Positions 1 to 8,873 of a DNA stretch of 64,000 nucleotides are shown here, one piece after another; positions within the stretch are counted from its first letter, which is position 1; each line of letters starts with the position of its first letter. The stretch comes from Neisseria dumasiana. Lineage in GTDB: Bacteria > Pseudomonadota > Gammaproteobacteria > Burkholderiales > Neisseriaceae. The translations under genes were made by a program, and so were the position numbers. A model generated the notes under the pieces. The model saw only the letters and a program-made list of their open reading frames with translations, was not told where the DNA came from and ran no database searches. The stretch spans positions 434,001 to 498,000 of the forward strand of contig NZ_CP091509.1 of NCBI RefSeq assembly GCF_022870885.1. Reading direction: 5' to 3'.

Positions 1-97
1 ACAAAGCGATTTCATTGATAAGATTAATGTATGGCACATAAACTTATTTCTGCCACACCGTTGCTGCGCCTTATCCATCCATTCAAGAGGAAAAAAC

Positions 98-661
98 ATG
101 AATACTACGCTACCTTGGGAAGCTCAACTGGTATTGGCTGCTTTGGCAGGGCTTGTTTGCGGTTTGCTCATTATGTGGCTGATTCTTCGGTCTAAAGTGA
201 ACCAAAACAGGCAAGACAGAGAAACGCTGATGCAAGAATTCGGACAATACCGCCAAAAAGTAGACGAGCATTTCATTGAAACTGCTGCTGCCGTTGATGA
301 TTTAAACCGGAGTTATCAAAAATTGATTCAGCATTTCAGCAAAAACGCGCACAGCCTGATGGATAAGAAAACCCTGCAAGAACAGTTAAATAAACGCAGC
401 GGTGCAGCCGTAACTTTAGCCTATCTCAGCCACTCGGATCATCAAGACAGCGGCACGCCGGATTTTGCCGTTCCTCCCCCTTCGGTGATGGGTGAAATAG
501 AGGGGGCAGGCAAAAATAACGATGCCGATATTGCGTTGGAAGAACAAACCCCTGTCAGCGACATTCCCGTTATTGATCCCCCGGCCTTAGCTCAAGAATC
601 ATGGCCGCAAAAAGGGGATGAAGTGAGCCAAGATGCGGAGGGGCAGGAAAATATTAAATAG
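98..661 (+). CDS. YhcB/ZapG-family (DUF1043) membrane protein
   Basis: This 187-residue protein has one N-terminal membrane segment (about residues 10-31, rich in Leu/Ala/Gly) followed by a charged, coiled-coil-prone stretch (about 35-85) containing the family-typical region around residues 45-80. The tail after residue 110 is acidic, Pro-rich and probably disordered. In gammaproteobacteria the YhcB/ZapG family links cell division, envelope growth and cell shape; the same role here is inferred. The start is well supported by an AGAGG ribosome site seven bases before the ATG. It stands alone: the next gene is on the other strand. Confidence 0.8.
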   Translation: MNTTLPWEAQLVLAALAGLVCGLLIMWLILRSKVNQNRQDRETLMQEFGQYRQKVDEHFIETAAAVDDLNRSYQKLIQHFSKNAHSLMDKKTLQEQLNKRSGAAVTLAYLSHSDHQDSGTPDFAVPPPSVMGEIEGAGKNNDADIALEEQTPVSDIPVIDPPALAQESWPQKGDEVSQDAEGQENIK

Positions 662-826
662 AGACCTCTGCAAACCCCTATCTGCGGTGCATTTCTGCGT
701 TGGGCGCAGCTCACTCGCGCCGCCTGACATCTATGATTATGTCTGTATCGGTTGCGCTGCTACGCTTTAAACTGCATCCGCGTTCGGGGCGCAAAGGCTC
801 CGGCCTCTGAGGTATTGATGTCCGAT
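662..826. repeat. IS-end-like intergenic sequence
   Basis: The stretch opens with GAGACCTCTGCAAAACC-like sequence, close to the GAGACCTTTGCAAAA terminal repeat of the IS element at 29451-30672, and then runs through GC-rich sequence without an open frame. I read it as a solo IS end or a dispersed repeat rather than a gene. It separates two convergent genes. Confidence 0.3.
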
Positions 827-2011
827 TTATCCGGTAAGCTGCTGGGTAATCAGTTTTTTAAGCGGTGGCAGATTGTTGCTGACGCGAAGCACCAATCCGC
901 GTAACAGTTTGGCAGGCGGAGTTTCGTTGGTAAACAGTTTCAGCAGCATATTGGTGCCGTAATAGAGCGGGCGGGCGTGAAGAGAATGTTTGCTGTCGTA
1001 GCGGGCAAGCAGCGAAGAAGAGGCAAAATCGCGCCCTTGCTGCACGGCCTCGTTGATTAAGGCGGACAAAATATCGGCACTGGATAAACCTAAATTAAAG
1101 CCGTGCGCCGTAACAGGGTGCATACCGACCGCCGCATCGCCTATCAATGCACTGCGTGTGCCGTAAAAACGTTCTGCCAACATGCCTACCAGCGGGTAAG
1201 AATGAATGGAGCTCACCAATTCCATGTCGCCCAAACGACCGCCAAGCTGTTGTTTGACGCTGGCAGCCAATGCTTCGGGAGACAGATTTTGAATCGAGGA
1301 AACGCGGTCGCTATCTACGGTAATCACAGTGTTGGTCAGGTGTTCTTCCAGCGGAAGCAGGGCGATGGTTCGGCCGTAGTGGAAGCACTCAAAGGCTGTA
1401 TGCCGGTTGGAAAGAGTATGTTTCATACGGCATAGAAACATGGTGCGGCCGTAATCGTGCATATCGGATGCAATACCCAACTGTCGGCGGGTTTGCGAAA
1501 ACCGGCTGTCGGCGGCAATCAGCAGTTTGGCGGTTAACACGCTACCGTTCTCTAAAGTAACTTCTGCCTGCTCTGTTGACGTTCTCACTTCCTTTACGCC
1601 CATGCCGCAGATAAATTCAACATTATCCGCTTCCGCCACGGCTTCATAAGATGCTTTGCGGATGTTGTGATTGGAAATCAAATAACCGAGACGGTCGGTA
1701 GGTTCGCCTCTGGCGTGCGACGGTTGGGGGAAGTGAAGTTGGTATTCTGAATGCCCGTTCAATACTTTGGCATCGCGTAAAGGGTAGATTTCGTTCTCAG
1801 GAATACGCTGCCATGTGCCCAAACGCTGCATGATTTCTCTGGATAAATGGGTCAGCGCGATTTCACGGCCGTCATAAGGCGGGTTTTGCAGGGTTTCGAG
1901 CGTGCTTTTTTCGATAAGGGTAATACTCAATCCGCTATCGGCAAGCGCACGGGCGAAACTCAGTCCGGCAGGCCCGGCGCCGACAATGATAATATCGCAG
2001 TTGGTGGTCAT
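827..2011 (-). CDS. ubiM: FAD-dependent ubiquinone-biosynthesis hydroxylase, UbiM-like
   Basis: A 394-residue flavin monooxygenase of the UbiH/UbiF/UbiM family. The FAD-binding Rossmann motif VGAGPAG lies at residues 10-16, and the second FAD motif, GDAAVGMHPVTAHG, near residue 290. It also has the DGR..ALTHLS region that follows the first motif in this family. Such enzymes hydroxylate the aromatic ring of ubiquinone precursors. Neisseria species are known to use the UbiM branch, which is why I prefer that name, but UbiH or UbiF cannot be excluded without a tree. The length is normal for the family. ispB, which makes the octaprenyl tail of ubiquinone, lies 1.5 kb away. Confidence 0.75.
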   Translation of the reverse strand: MTTNCDIIIVGAGPAGLSFARALADSGLSITLIEKSTLETLQNPPYDGREIALTHLSREIMQRLGTWQRIPENEIYPLRDAKVLNGHSEYQLHFPQPSHARGEPTDRLGYLISNHNIRKASYEAVAEADNVEFICGMGVKEVRTSTEQAEVTLENGSVLTAKLLIAADSRFSQTRRQLGIASDMHDYGRTMFLCRMKHTLSNRHTAFECFHYGRTIALLPLEEHLTNTVITVDSDRVSSIQNLSPEALAASVKQQLGGRLGDMELVSSIHSYPLVGMLAERFYGTRSALIGDAAVGMHPVTAHGFNLGLSSADILSALINEAVQQGRDFASSSLLARYDSKHSLHARPLYYGTNMLLKLFTNETPPAKLLRGLVLRVSNNLPPLKKLITQQLTG

Positions 2012-2470
2012 GGCTGTTCCTTTGGCATTAAAGCAGTCAATAAAACGGAGCTAAGGGTGGTTGAAAAATGCAAAGCGGTCGGTATAAGCCGTTGCAGCAG
2101 ATATCGAAAACGTATGTTTGCCGGTTGTAAGGATGCTGTATGCAGTCAATCAGCATTCAGCATATTGTTAATACAAGTTGCAGCAATGTCGTAGTATAAA
2201 GTTAAGTTGATTGGCTTATAGTTGTTTTCAGACGGCCTTAGACGAATTATAACGGATAAACCGAATCTGATTGCAGTATTCAGGCCGGTCGGGTTAAAGC
2301 ATAGTGTCGGATAGCGTGGAAGCCGAGTTTTCGATTCAAAATCTGTTCTTGATCCATCATTTTTTAGGTTGTGCCGTGAAGAAGGCTTATTATAAGGCTA
2401 AAAAAACCGCTTCACTTGACAAGCCTTTTGGCGGCACGCATGAGAATGTTTGTTGTGTGAAAGGAATATG
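2012..2470. other. Intergenic region with half of a Correia-like repeat
   Basis: No convincing gene. Positions 2160-2219 read on the minus strand as the end of a Correia-like element: TATAAGCCAATCAACTTAAC, then a CTACG...TTGCTGC segment. A single DNA uptake sequence (TTTTCAGACGGCC) follows near 2226. The rest, to the full element at 2471, shows only weak open frames with no ribosome site. Confidence 0.5.
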
Positions 2471-2624
2471 TATAGCCAATCAACTTAACTTTTACTATGG
2501 CGTTGCTGTACCTTGAGTTCAAAGAGAGATGTGTAAGCCGCTGAAGCGGTAATGGAAACGCTTCCGTAATGCTGTATTGTCGGCGGCTTGCTGCCTTGTA
2601 TTAAAAACAAGTTGATAGACTATA
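2471..2624 (+). repeat. Correia-like repeat element
   Basis: A 154-bp element that starts TATAGCCAATCAACTTAAC and ends with the inverted form, AAGTTGATAGACTATA. Inside is the ACTATGGCGTTGCTGTACC...AAGCCGCTGAAGCGG core of the neisserial Correia repeat enclosed element. Length and TA-flanked ends fit a full-length copy. Similar copies occur at 5104, 7428 and 24729. Confidence 0.8.
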
Positions 2625-2719
2625 TATCCGGAAATGAATATCCGGAAATGAAAAACCGCACACCGAGAAAAACAAATTCTCTTTGTGCGGTTTAACTTAA
2701 TCAATTAAGTTGCGCCAGC

Positions 2720-2992
2720 TTATTCGTCAGCACCGGTGTAAGGGCGAACGCTAACGGTTTTGCGGTTCAACGCGCCTTTGGTTTTGAATTCTACATAACC
2801 ATCGACTTTGGCGAACAAGGTATGGTCTTTACCCATACCTACGTTTTCTCCGGCGTGGAATTTGGTGCCGCGTTGACGCACAATGATAGAACCGGCAGGA
2901 ATCAGTTCATTGCCGTAAGCTTTTACACCCAGGCGTTTGGCTTCTGAATCGCGACCGTTTTTAGAGCTACCACCAGCTTTTTTGGTTGCCAT
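2720..2992 (-). CDS. rpmA: 50S ribosomal protein bL27
   Basis: A 90-residue protein beginning [16 protein letters not shown], the signature N-terminus of bL27, with the conserved [18 protein letters not shown] segment in the middle. bL27 sits near the peptidyl-transferase centre of the large subunit. It lies 19 bp downstream of rplU on the same strand, the usual rplU-rpmA operon. A ribosome site (AGGAG) precedes the ATG. Confidence 0.98.
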   Translation of the reverse strand: MATKKAGGSSKNGRDSEAKRLGVKAYGNELIPAGSIIVRQRGTKFHAGENVGMGKDHTLFAKVDGYVEFKTKGALNRKTVSVRPYTGADE

Positions 2993-3011
2993 TTTCTTTA
3001 CTCCTGATTAA

Positions 3012-3320
3012 TTAAGCAATTGCCACGATTTCGATTTGGGTGAAATTTTGGCGATGACCTTGGCGTTTTTGGTAGTGTTTGCGACGGCGCATTTTGAAAA
3101 TACGCACTTTTTCGCCACGACCGTGAGCAACCACTTTGGCTGTCACTTTTGCACCTTCGATGAAGGGTGCGCCCACTTTTACAGATTCGCCGTCAGCAAT
3201 CATCAAAACTTCGTTCAGTTCGATTTGGCTGTCGAGTTCGGCAGGTATCTGTTCTACTTTCAATTTTTGGCCAACGGTAACTTTGTATTGTTTACCGCCG
3301 GTTTTTACGACCGCGTACAT
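3012..3320 (-). CDS. rplU: 50S ribosomal protein bL21
   Basis: A 102-residue protein starting [14 protein letters not shown], the normal bL21 N-terminus. The frame is open a few codons further upstream (MELS...), but family length and the GGAG-type site within that extension favour this start. The basic C-terminal [16 protein letters not shown] region binds 23S rRNA in the family. It is the first gene of the rplU-rpmA operon, behind a near-consensus sigma-70 promoter. Confidence 0.98.
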   Translation of the reverse strand: MYAVVKTGGKQYKVTVGQKLKVEQIPAELDSQIELNEVLMIADGESVKVGAPFIEGAKVTAKVVAHGRGEKVRIFKMRRRKHYQKRQGHRQNFTQIEIVAIA

Positions 3321-3374
3321 ACTCAACTCCATAAGGGTTTATTAAACTTCCGCGCACCATGCGCGAAATTCGCC

Positions 3375-3403
3375 ATGTTAATGATATTTTGCTGTTTTGT
3401 CAA
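3375..3403 (-). promoter_or_regulatory. Sigma-70 promoter of rplU-rpmA
   Basis: On the minus strand TTGACA (plus 3398-3403) and TAACAT (plus 3375-3380) are separated by 17 bases, about 55 bases upstream of the rplU start. This is close to consensus and fits a strongly expressed ribosomal operon. Confidence 0.8.
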
Positions 3404-3541
3404 AGTTTATTTGTTTGGAAAAAGTAAGCGGAGCCAGGGCAGGGCCGAATGTCGGTGCAGCGGGCGTGCTTTGCTGCTATAATCGCGCGTCGTAAATATT
3501 TCTCAGCTTGTTTCCAAGTTTTATACTGAAGCCATTTCATC

Positions 3542-4516
3542 ATGTTAAATAATCTGCCGTATTTCCAACGCCATCTGAACGACGATCTTGAGAAGGTAAA
3601 CGTAGTTGTTAACCGGGCTGTGCAGTCTGAAGTTGCGTTAATTTCGCAAATAGGTACTTATATTATCAGCGCGGGCGGAAAGCGTTTGAGACCGATTATT
3701 ACCATTTTGGCAGGGAAGGCGTTGGGATATGACGACCCCAAGCTGTATTCGTTGGCTGCGATGGTTGAGTTTATCCATACGTCGACATTGCTGCATGATG
3801 ACGTTGTGGATGAAAGCGAGTTGCGCAGAGGTCGGGAAACGGCCAATAATCTGTTCGGCAACGCGGCGGCTGTTTTGGTTGGCGACTTTCTTTATACCCG
3901 TGCATTTCAGCTGATGGTCGGTTCGGGCAGTATGAGAATTTTAGAAGTGATGGCGGATGCAACCAACATCATCGCAGAAGGTGAAGTCATGCAGCTGATG
4001 AATATCGGCAACACCGATATCACCGAAGCCGAATATGTTCAAGTTATCCAATATAAAACGGCCAAACTGTTTGAAGCGGCGGCCCAAGTGGGGGCGATAT
4101 TGGCCGGTGCTACTCCTGAGCAGGAAAAGGCACTCAAAGATTACGGTATGTATGTCGGCACGGCATTTCAAATCATTGATGATGTGTTGGATTATTCGGG
4201 TAACGCCGATGAGATCGGCAAGAATGTAGGCGATGATTTGGCGGAGGGCAAGCCGACGTTGCCGTTAATTTATCTGATGAGGCAGGGCAGCGAGCAAGTG
4301 GCGCAGGATGTGAGAGAGGCTTTGCAACATGCCGACAGGGGTTCTTTCGATAAAATTTACCGTCATGTAATGGATTCCCAAGCGTTGTCTTATGCTGCCG
4401 GTGAGGCTGAGAAAGCGGTAAAAAGTGCCGTAGCATGTTTGGATGTGTTGCCCGACAATGAAGTTACCCGAGCAATGAGAGCGCTGGCCGAACAGTCGTT
4501 GGCAAGGGTATCTTGA
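3542..4516 (+). CDS. ispB: Octaprenyl diphosphate synthase
   Basis: A 324-residue trans-prenyltransferase that extends farnesyl diphosphate with isopentenyl diphosphate to build the ubiquinone side chain. The two Asp-rich, Mg-binding motifs are present: DDVVDE near residues 85-90 and DDVLDY near 213-218. The GGKRLRP motif near residue 40 binds isopentenyl diphosphate. Length matches IspB. It is divergent from rplU, the arrangement seen around ispB in many betaproteobacteria, and is followed by tRNA-Arg. Confidence 0.95.
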   Translation: MLNNLPYFQRHLNDDLEKVNVVVNRAVQSEVALISQIGTYIISAGGKRLRPIITILAGKALGYDDPKLYSLAAMVEFIHTSTLLHDDVVDESELRRGRETANNLFGNAAAVLVGDFLYTRAFQLMVGSGSMRILEVMADATNIIAEGEVMQLMNIGNTDITEAEYVQVIQYKTAKLFEAAAQVGAILAGATPEQEKALKDYGMYVGTAFQIIDDVLDYSGNADEIGKNVGDDLAEGKPTLPLIYLMRQGSEQVAQDVREALQHADRGSFDKIYRHVMDSQALSYAAGEAEKAVKSAVACLDVLPDNEVTRAMRALAEQSLARVS

Positions 4517-4531
4517 TTGTTTTGATAAAAG

Positions 4532-4606
4532 CTCGCCGTAGTTCAACGGATAGAACGTATGCCTCCTAAGCGTAAAATACAGGTTCGATTCCTGTCGGCG
4601 AGGCCA
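4532..4606 (+). tRNA. tRNA-Arg(CCT)
   Basis: A 75-base cloverleaf. The acceptor stem CTCGCCG/CGGCGAG is followed by discriminator G and an encoded CCA. The anticodon stem-loop TATGC-CTCCTAA-GCGTA carries anticodon CCT at 4565-4567, and the T arm is ACAGG-TTCGATT-CCTGT. It reads AGG codons. It lies 15 bp after ispB and ahead of a DUS-type terminator. Confidence 0.93.
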
Positions 4607-4615
4607 TATCTGTCA

Positions 4616-4645
4616 GAGGCCGTCTGAATGTTTTCAGACGGCCTC
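4616..4645. terminator. DUS-pair terminator
   Basis: GAGGCCGTCTGAA and its inverse TTCAGACGGCCTC face each other across a short loop with a T run. The hairpin can end both the ispB/tRNA-Arg transcript and the convergent thioesterase transcript; its right arm overlaps the last codons of the latter. Confidence 0.8.
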
Positions 4646-5062
4646 GCACGCCGCCCGCAGGCTTTCCGGCAGGCGGCTTATTTTTTGGGTGGTGTAATCG
4701 AAACATACCATGCCTGTTTGTACCGCGGCGATCTCCTGCCGGTCGGACGTGCGGGAAATGCTATATAGCAAAGTAAAACCGCTTCGGCTTATGCCGGTGA
4801 TGTCCATAACGATATCCAACATGTCGCCGTGCCGTGCCTGAGCAAGATAGCGCACGGCGGCATCCGTCATAATCAATCCCATTCCGCCTGCGTCCAGCTC
4901 GGTAAAACCGTGTCGCGCCAGCCAGCGGATACGGCATTCTTGGCAGATACGCAGCACCGCATCGTTGGCAAGATGGTTGCCGTAATTGATGTCGCCGATG
5001 TGTACCGCAACCGATGTGCGGAAAAGGGTTTTTTCAGGGTGGGGAATACTGATGCGGGGCAT
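4634..5062 (-). CDS. Acyl-CoA thioesterase, 4HBT hot-dog family
   Basis: A 142-residue hot-dog-fold protein. The HIGDINYGNHLANDAVLR stretch (about residues 20-37) carries the Asp-xx-Asn-H-x-N pattern of the 4-hydroxybenzoyl-CoA thioesterase group, followed by a GDMLDI strand. Members cleave acyl-CoA thioesters; the substrate cannot be read from sequence. I chose the ATG at 5062 because GGAG lies five bases before it. The frame continues upstream to 5140, but that extension runs into a Correia-like repeat and is unlikely to be translated. Confidence 0.75.
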   Translation of the reverse strand: MPRISIPHPEKTLFRTSVAVHIGDINYGNHLANDAVLRICQECRIRWLARHGFTELDAGGMGLIMTDAAVRYLAQARHGDMLDIVMDITGISRSGFTLLYSISRTSDRQEIAAVQTGMVCFDYTTQKISRLPESLRAACEAV

Positions 5063-5103
5063 AGCGGCTCCATTTCGGGAGGTTTCAACAGGTTCAGGCA
5101 TTG

Positions 5104-5267
5104 TATAGTTAATCAACTTAATATTAATGCAAGACAGCAAGCCGCAGGAAGTATGGGTATTATGAAACGGGTTCTGTTACCGCTTTAGCGGCTTACATAA
5201 CCGTTTTTTTTGAGCTAAGGTTTAGCAACACCGTAGTAAGCCGTAGTAAAAGTTAAGTTGATTGGCT
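5104..5267 (-). repeat. Correia-like repeat element
   Basis: About 164 bp bounded by TATAGTTAATCAACTTAA and the inverse TTAAGTTGATTGGCT. Inside, read on the minus strand, are the CTAAGGTTTAGC-like and GCCGCTTTAGCGG-type core pieces. It lies in the intergenic space upstream of the thioesterase and provides that gene's open 5' extension. Confidence 0.7.
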
Positions 5268-5419
5268 GGGGCCGATTTGTCGGCAGGGCCAGTAGCATGG
5301 CCGGCTATGCTCAAACGGGCGGTTTATTTATGTTGTCGCGTGTAGTTTTAATGGTGAAGCTGATATAATTGCATCTTAAGTTATCCATTGATTTTTATTT
5401 TGAACCCGGAGGATTTTCT

Positions 5420-6484
5420 ATGGCTCTCGTATCCATGCGCCAACTGCTCGATCATGCTGCCGAAAACAGCTACGGTTTGCCAGCTTTCAACGTGAATAAT
5501 CTCGAACAAATGCGTGCCATTATGGAAGCCGCCGACCAAGTAAATGCGCCTGTGATCGTGCAGGCCAGTGCCGGTGCGCGCAAATATGCAGGCGCGCCTT
5601 TTTTACGCCATCTGATTCTGGCGGCGGTTGAAGAGTTTCCGCATATTCCTGTGGTGATGCACCAAGACCACGGTGCGTCGCCCGACGTGTGCCAGCGCTC
5701 GATCCAACTCGGTTTTTCATCGGTGATGATGGACGGCTCGCTGTTGGAAGACGGTAAAACGCCGTCAAGCTACGAATACAATGTGGAAGTTACCCGTAAA
5801 GTAGTTGAATTTTCCCATGCTTGCGGTGTTTCTGTGGAAGGCGAAATCGGCGTACTGGGTAATTTGGAAACCGGCGAAGCGGGTGAGGAAGACGGTGTGG
5901 GTGCGGTCGGCAAACTGAGCCACGACCAAATGCTCACCAGCGTGGAAGATGCTACCCGTTTCGTGCGCGATACCGGTGTGGATGCTTTGGCGATTGCCAT
6001 CGGCACCAGCCACGGTGCGTACAAATTTACCCGTCCACCCACAGGTGATGTTCTGCGTATCGACCGCATTAAAGAAATTCACGAAGCGTTGCCCAATACC
6101 CACATTGTGATGCACGGCTCCAGCTCGGTGCCGCAAGAATGGCTGAAAATCATCAACGAGCACGGCGGTGCCATCGGTGAAACCTACGGCGTGCCGGTGG
6201 AGGAAATCGTGGAGGGCATCAAACACGGTGTGCGTAAAGTGAATATCGACACCGATTTGCGCTTGGCTTCTACCGGAGCCATCCGCAAGTTTATGGCGGA
6301 AAATCCTGCCGAATTCGACCCGCGCAAATATCTGGCCAAAACCGTTGAAGCCATGAAGCAAATCTGTATCGACCGCTATGTGGCGTTCGGTTGCGAAGGT
6401 CAGGCTTCTAAAATCAAACCGGTTTCGCTGGAAAAAATGGCCGCCCGTTATGCCAAAGGTGAGCTTGATCAAATCGTGAGATAA
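5420..6484 (+). CDS. fbaA: Class II fructose-1,6-bisphosphate aldolase
   Basis: A 354-residue zinc aldolase interconverting fructose-1,6-bisphosphate with dihydroxyacetone phosphate and glyceraldehyde-3-phosphate in glycolysis/gluconeogenesis. HQDHGAS near residues 81-87 carries the catalytic Asp and first zinc His. Further zinc ligands lie in EGEIG (about 144) and HGSSSVP (about 230), and the phosphate-binding KVNIDTD is near 275. The ATG at 5420 follows a strong GGAGG site. The frame is open upstream to 5369, but without a ribosome site. Confidence 0.96.
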   Translation: MALVSMRQLLDHAAENSYGLPAFNVNNLEQMRAIMEAADQVNAPVIVQASAGARKYAGAPFLRHLILAAVEEFPHIPVVMHQDHGASPDVCQRSIQLGFSSVMMDGSLLEDGKTPSSYEYNVEVTRKVVEFSHACGVSVEGEIGVLGNLETGEAGEEDGVGAVGKLSHDQMLTSVEDATRFVRDTGVDALAIAIGTSHGAYKFTRPPTGDVLRIDRIKEIHEALPNTHIVMHGSSSVPQEWLKIINEHGGAIGETYGVPVEEIVEGIKHGVRKVNIDTDLRLASTGAIRKFMAENPAEFDPRKYLAKTVEAMKQICIDRYVAFGCEGQASKIKPVSLEKMAARYAKGELDQIVR

Positions 6485-6517
6485 AACACCGGCCGGGTAG
6501 TTTGCAGTATATTGAAT

Positions 6518-6548
6518 AAAGCCGTCTGAAAACTGTTCAGACGGCTTT
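6518..6548. terminator. DUS-pair terminator after fbaA
   Basis: AAAGCCGTCTGAA and TTCAGACGGCTTT form a hairpin flanked by A and T runs. It serves fbaA and the convergent mtrR. Confidence 0.8.
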
Positions 6549-6577
6549 ATTTGTTTGGGTGGACGATAAACGAGCGA

Positions 6578-7222
6578 TTAAGAGGGAACTGCTGTTTTGT
6601 GCAGGGTGGTGCAATGTTCGAGCGTACCGAATATGGTTGCGGCAAAGCGCGGGCCGATGGTTTGCAAGTCGAGAAGTTCGGGATTGACCAGCCACTGATA
6701 GAGCAAACCGTCGATAGCGGCTTTCAAATAAATCACGGCCGTCTGAATATCGAGGTTTTCGGGTAACGATTTTTGCTTGATACATTGTGCCAAAACCGCA
6801 CTAAGCAGCTCGTTCCACATGCTTTGGTATTTATGGATGATGGCGACAATGGTTTGGTTTTGTTCGGTATGTTCGCATTTGAGAAACAAAATATTGCAAA
6901 ATTTGTGGTGCACCGGATCGTTTTGCATGCGCTGAAACATATTCAGCAGGCTGGCGTGCATGCTTTCGCGCATATTGGCGGCATCGTTGTTCAAATCGTT
7001 TTCGAGATGCGTGCGCGCCTCATCGAACAAACGCTGAAACAGCGCGTCGAATAAGTCTTCTTTGTTTTTGAAATGCCAATACAGAGCACCGCGGGTTACA
7101 CCGGCGTTTTGGGCGATTTCGTTTAAAGAAGCGCGGGAAACACCTTTTTGGTAAAACGTGTCTAAAGCCGCCAACATCAAGTGTTCGCGTGTTTTCAGTG
7201 CTTCGGTTTTGGTTTTTCTCAT
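6578..7222 (-). CDS. mtrR: TetR-family repressor of the mtrCDE efflux operon
   Basis: A 214-residue TetR-family regulator. The N-terminal helix-turn-helix (about residues 32-58, with NAGVTRGALYWHFKNKEDLF) is near identical to neisserial MtrR, and the ligand-binding half keeps the family helices. It is divergent from mtrCDE, which MtrR represses; loss of repression raises resistance to hydrophobic agents in gonococci. The ATG sits in a context without a strong Shine-Dalgarno. Length agrees with MtrR (about 210 residues). Confidence 0.93.
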   Translation of the reverse strand: MRKTKTEALKTREHLMLAALDTFYQKGVSRASLNEIAQNAGVTRGALYWHFKNKEDLFDALFQRLFDEARTHLENDLNNDAANMRESMHASLLNMFQRMQNDPVHHKFCNILFLKCEHTEQNQTIVAIIHKYQSMWNELLSAVLAQCIKQKSLPENLDIQTAVIYLKAAIDGLLYQWLVNPELLDLQTIGPRFAATIFGTLEHCTTLHKTAVPS

Positions 7223-7260
7223 GGTAGTGAATAGGGTTAGTTTTTGTAAAATTCTTTGTG

Positions 7261-7289
7261 ATTATAAGAAACAACTTTTTAACATGCAA
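7261..7289 (-). promoter_or_regulatory. mtrR promoter
   Basis: On the minus strand TTGCAT (plus 7284-7289) and TATAAT (plus 7261-7266) are spaced by 17 bases. The spacer contains AAAAAGTTGTTT, at the place where gonococci carry the 13-bp inverted repeat that tunes mtrCDE. It overlaps the opposing mtrC promoter. Confidence 0.7.
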
Positions 7290-7304
7290 CAGTGTATGTA
7301 TAAT
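7276..7304 (+). promoter_or_regulatory. mtrCDE promoter and likely MtrR operator
   Basis: TATAAT at 7299-7304 is preceded by GCAACAGTGTATG, closely resembling the GTGCAATCGTGTATG sequence bound by MtrR in gonococci. The -35 (TTTTTA at 17-base spacing) is poor. The two divergent promoters overlap, so MtrR would occlude the mtrC one. Confidence 0.65.
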
Positions 7305-7427
7305 TTCTGCGTTTTATTAATATGCTGATATTGTGCCTTTTTCTGTTCAGGAAAAGGGATGCGCAGAAAGCTAGGTTGTTCATTTTGCTGCGCGGTTCGG
7401 CAATCATCTTTTTGACTAAAGCGTCAT

Positions 7428-7569
7428 GTACAGCAAATAAACTTAATTTTTGATACAAGGCAGCAGGCTGCAGACGGTAGAGGTTTTACGGAGCCGATTC
7501 TGTTGCCGCTTCGCTCTCTTTGAGCGAAGGCTACCAAGGCCGCGGCAGAAATAAAGTGTATTTGCTATA
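7428..7569 (-). repeat. Correia-like element between mtrR and mtrC
   Basis: Read on the minus strand it runs from TATAGCAAATACACTTTATT through CTTCGCTCAAAGAGAGCGAAG to TTAAGTTTATTTGCTGTACA, the layout of a Correia repeat enclosed element. It sits downstream of the mtrCDE promoter and ends 20 bp before the mtrC start, so it is transcribed as leader RNA of the efflux operon. Confidence 0.7.
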
Positions 7570-7589
7570 TGGCAGCGGAAAGACAGGAT

Positions 7590-8864
7590 CTTATGGCTTA
7601 TTACCCTTATACAATAAAAACAATACGGCTGGCTGCGTTGGCTGCGGCCACGGCTTTGGCTTTAACCGCGTGTGGAAAAGGTAAAGAGGAGAAGGCGGCG
7701 GCCGGCAAACCTGCGGCACAGCGGCAGGCTCCGGTTCCGGTTGTCGGCGTGGTAACGGTTCAGCCTCAAAATGTAACGCTTGCAACGGAGTTGCCGGGTC
7801 GTTTGGAATCACACCGTTCTGCGGAAATTATGCCTCAGGTGGGCGGTATTATTAAAAAGCGGTTGTTTCAGGAGGGCAGTTATGTGCGCGCCGGGCAGCC
7901 GCTTTATCAGTTGGACGATGCGGTATATGCCGCTTCTTTGGAAAGTGCGCGGGCACAGTTGGCTACTGCACAGGCATCTTTGGCCAAAGCCAGTGCCGAC
8001 ATCACGCGCTATAAGCCTTTGGTTCAAGCCGATGCCATCAGTAAGCAGGAATACGACGCGGCCGTAGCGGCCAAGCGTTCTGCTGAAGCCGGTGTGAAAG
8101 CGGCCAATGCCGCCATCCGTTCCGCACAGATCAATGTGAATTATTCGCGCATTACCGCACCTATCTCCGGCTTTATCGGCCAATCGTTTGTTTCGGAGGG
8201 AACTTTGGTCAGCCCCGGCGCAGGGGTGAAATTGGCTACCATCCGCCAAACCAATCCGATGTATGTGAACGTAACCCAATCTGCCGCCGATATGATGCAG
8301 TTGCGTCAGAATATCGCCGCAGGAAACATGAAAGCGGTTAACGGTGCCGTGGCCGTAGATATTAAATTGGAAAACGGTCAGGTATATGGTCATAAGGGTC
8401 GGCTGCTGTTTGCCGATCCGACTGTGAATGAAAGCACCGGCCAAGTTACCCTGCGTGCCGAAGTGCCGAATCCGGACAATATTTTGCTGTCGGGGCTGTA
8501 TGTGCGGGTGAGCCTGCCGCTTGCCGATATGGAAAATGTGTTTGTTGTTCCCCAGCAGGCAGTAACGCGCGGCAAACAGGATACGGTGATGATTGTGAAT
8601 GCCCAAGGCGGTATGGAACCGCGCATGGTGAAAGTGGAACAGCAGCAGGGCAGCAACTGGATTATTTCAGACGGCCTTCAAGCCGGAGACAAAGTGATTG
8701 TGGACGGTTTGACGATTGCGGCCATGCAGCGTGCACCTAAGGTTACGCCGAAAGAATGGGTTGCGCCTGCCGAACAAGCCGCCCATCCGTCTGCACAAGC
8801 AGCGGCATCCGCTCCGGGCGTTCAGACGGCCTCCCAGCCCAAAGCGGCTTCTGCGGCAAAATAA
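7590..8864 (+). CDS. mtrC: Periplasmic membrane-fusion lipoprotein of the MtrCDE pump
   Basis: A 424-residue RND adaptor. The lipobox LTAC puts the lipidated Cys at residue 27. The lipoyl/hairpin part includes RLFQEGSYVRAGQPLYQ and ADAISKQEYDAAVAAKRSAEAGVKAA, then ITAPISGFIGQS and the beta-barrel LLFADPTVNESTGQ, all typical of MtrC. It joins MtrD to MtrE. I place the start at 7590 with AGGA upstream. An in-frame ATG at 7569 lies on the edge of the Correia-like element and would spoil the signal peptide. It ends 9 bp before mtrD. Confidence 0.95.
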   Translation, partial: LMAYYPYTIKTIRLAALAAATALALTACGKGKEEKAAAGKPAAQRQAPVPVVGVVTVQPQNVTLATELPGRLESHRSAEIMPQVGGIIKKRLFQEGSYVRAGQPLYQLDDAVYAASLESARAQLATAQASLAKASADITRYKPLVQADAISKQEYDAAVAAKRSAEAGVKAANAAIRSAQINVNYSRITAPISGFIGQSFVSEGTLVSPGAGVKLATIRQTNPMYVNVTQSAADMMQLRQNIAAGNMKAVNGAVAVDIKLENGQVYGHKGRLLFADPTVNESTGQVTLRAEVPNPDNILLSGLYVRVSLPLADMENVFVVPQQAVTRGKQDTVMIVNAQGGMEPRMVKVEQQQGSNWIISDGLQAGDKVIVDGLTIAAMQRAPKVTPKEWVAPAEQAAHPSAQAAASAPGVQTASQPKAASAAK

Positions 8865-8873
8865 GGAGCGCAA

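Noticed and set aside
1103..1435. Long frames antisense to ubiM, mtrD, the DUF2339 gene and vgrG
   Set aside because: Shadows of real genes with strong family matches on the opposite strand.
2304..2516. 70-codon plus-strand frame before rpmA
   Set aside because: Ends within a Correia-like element and has no ribosome site or recognisable sequence.
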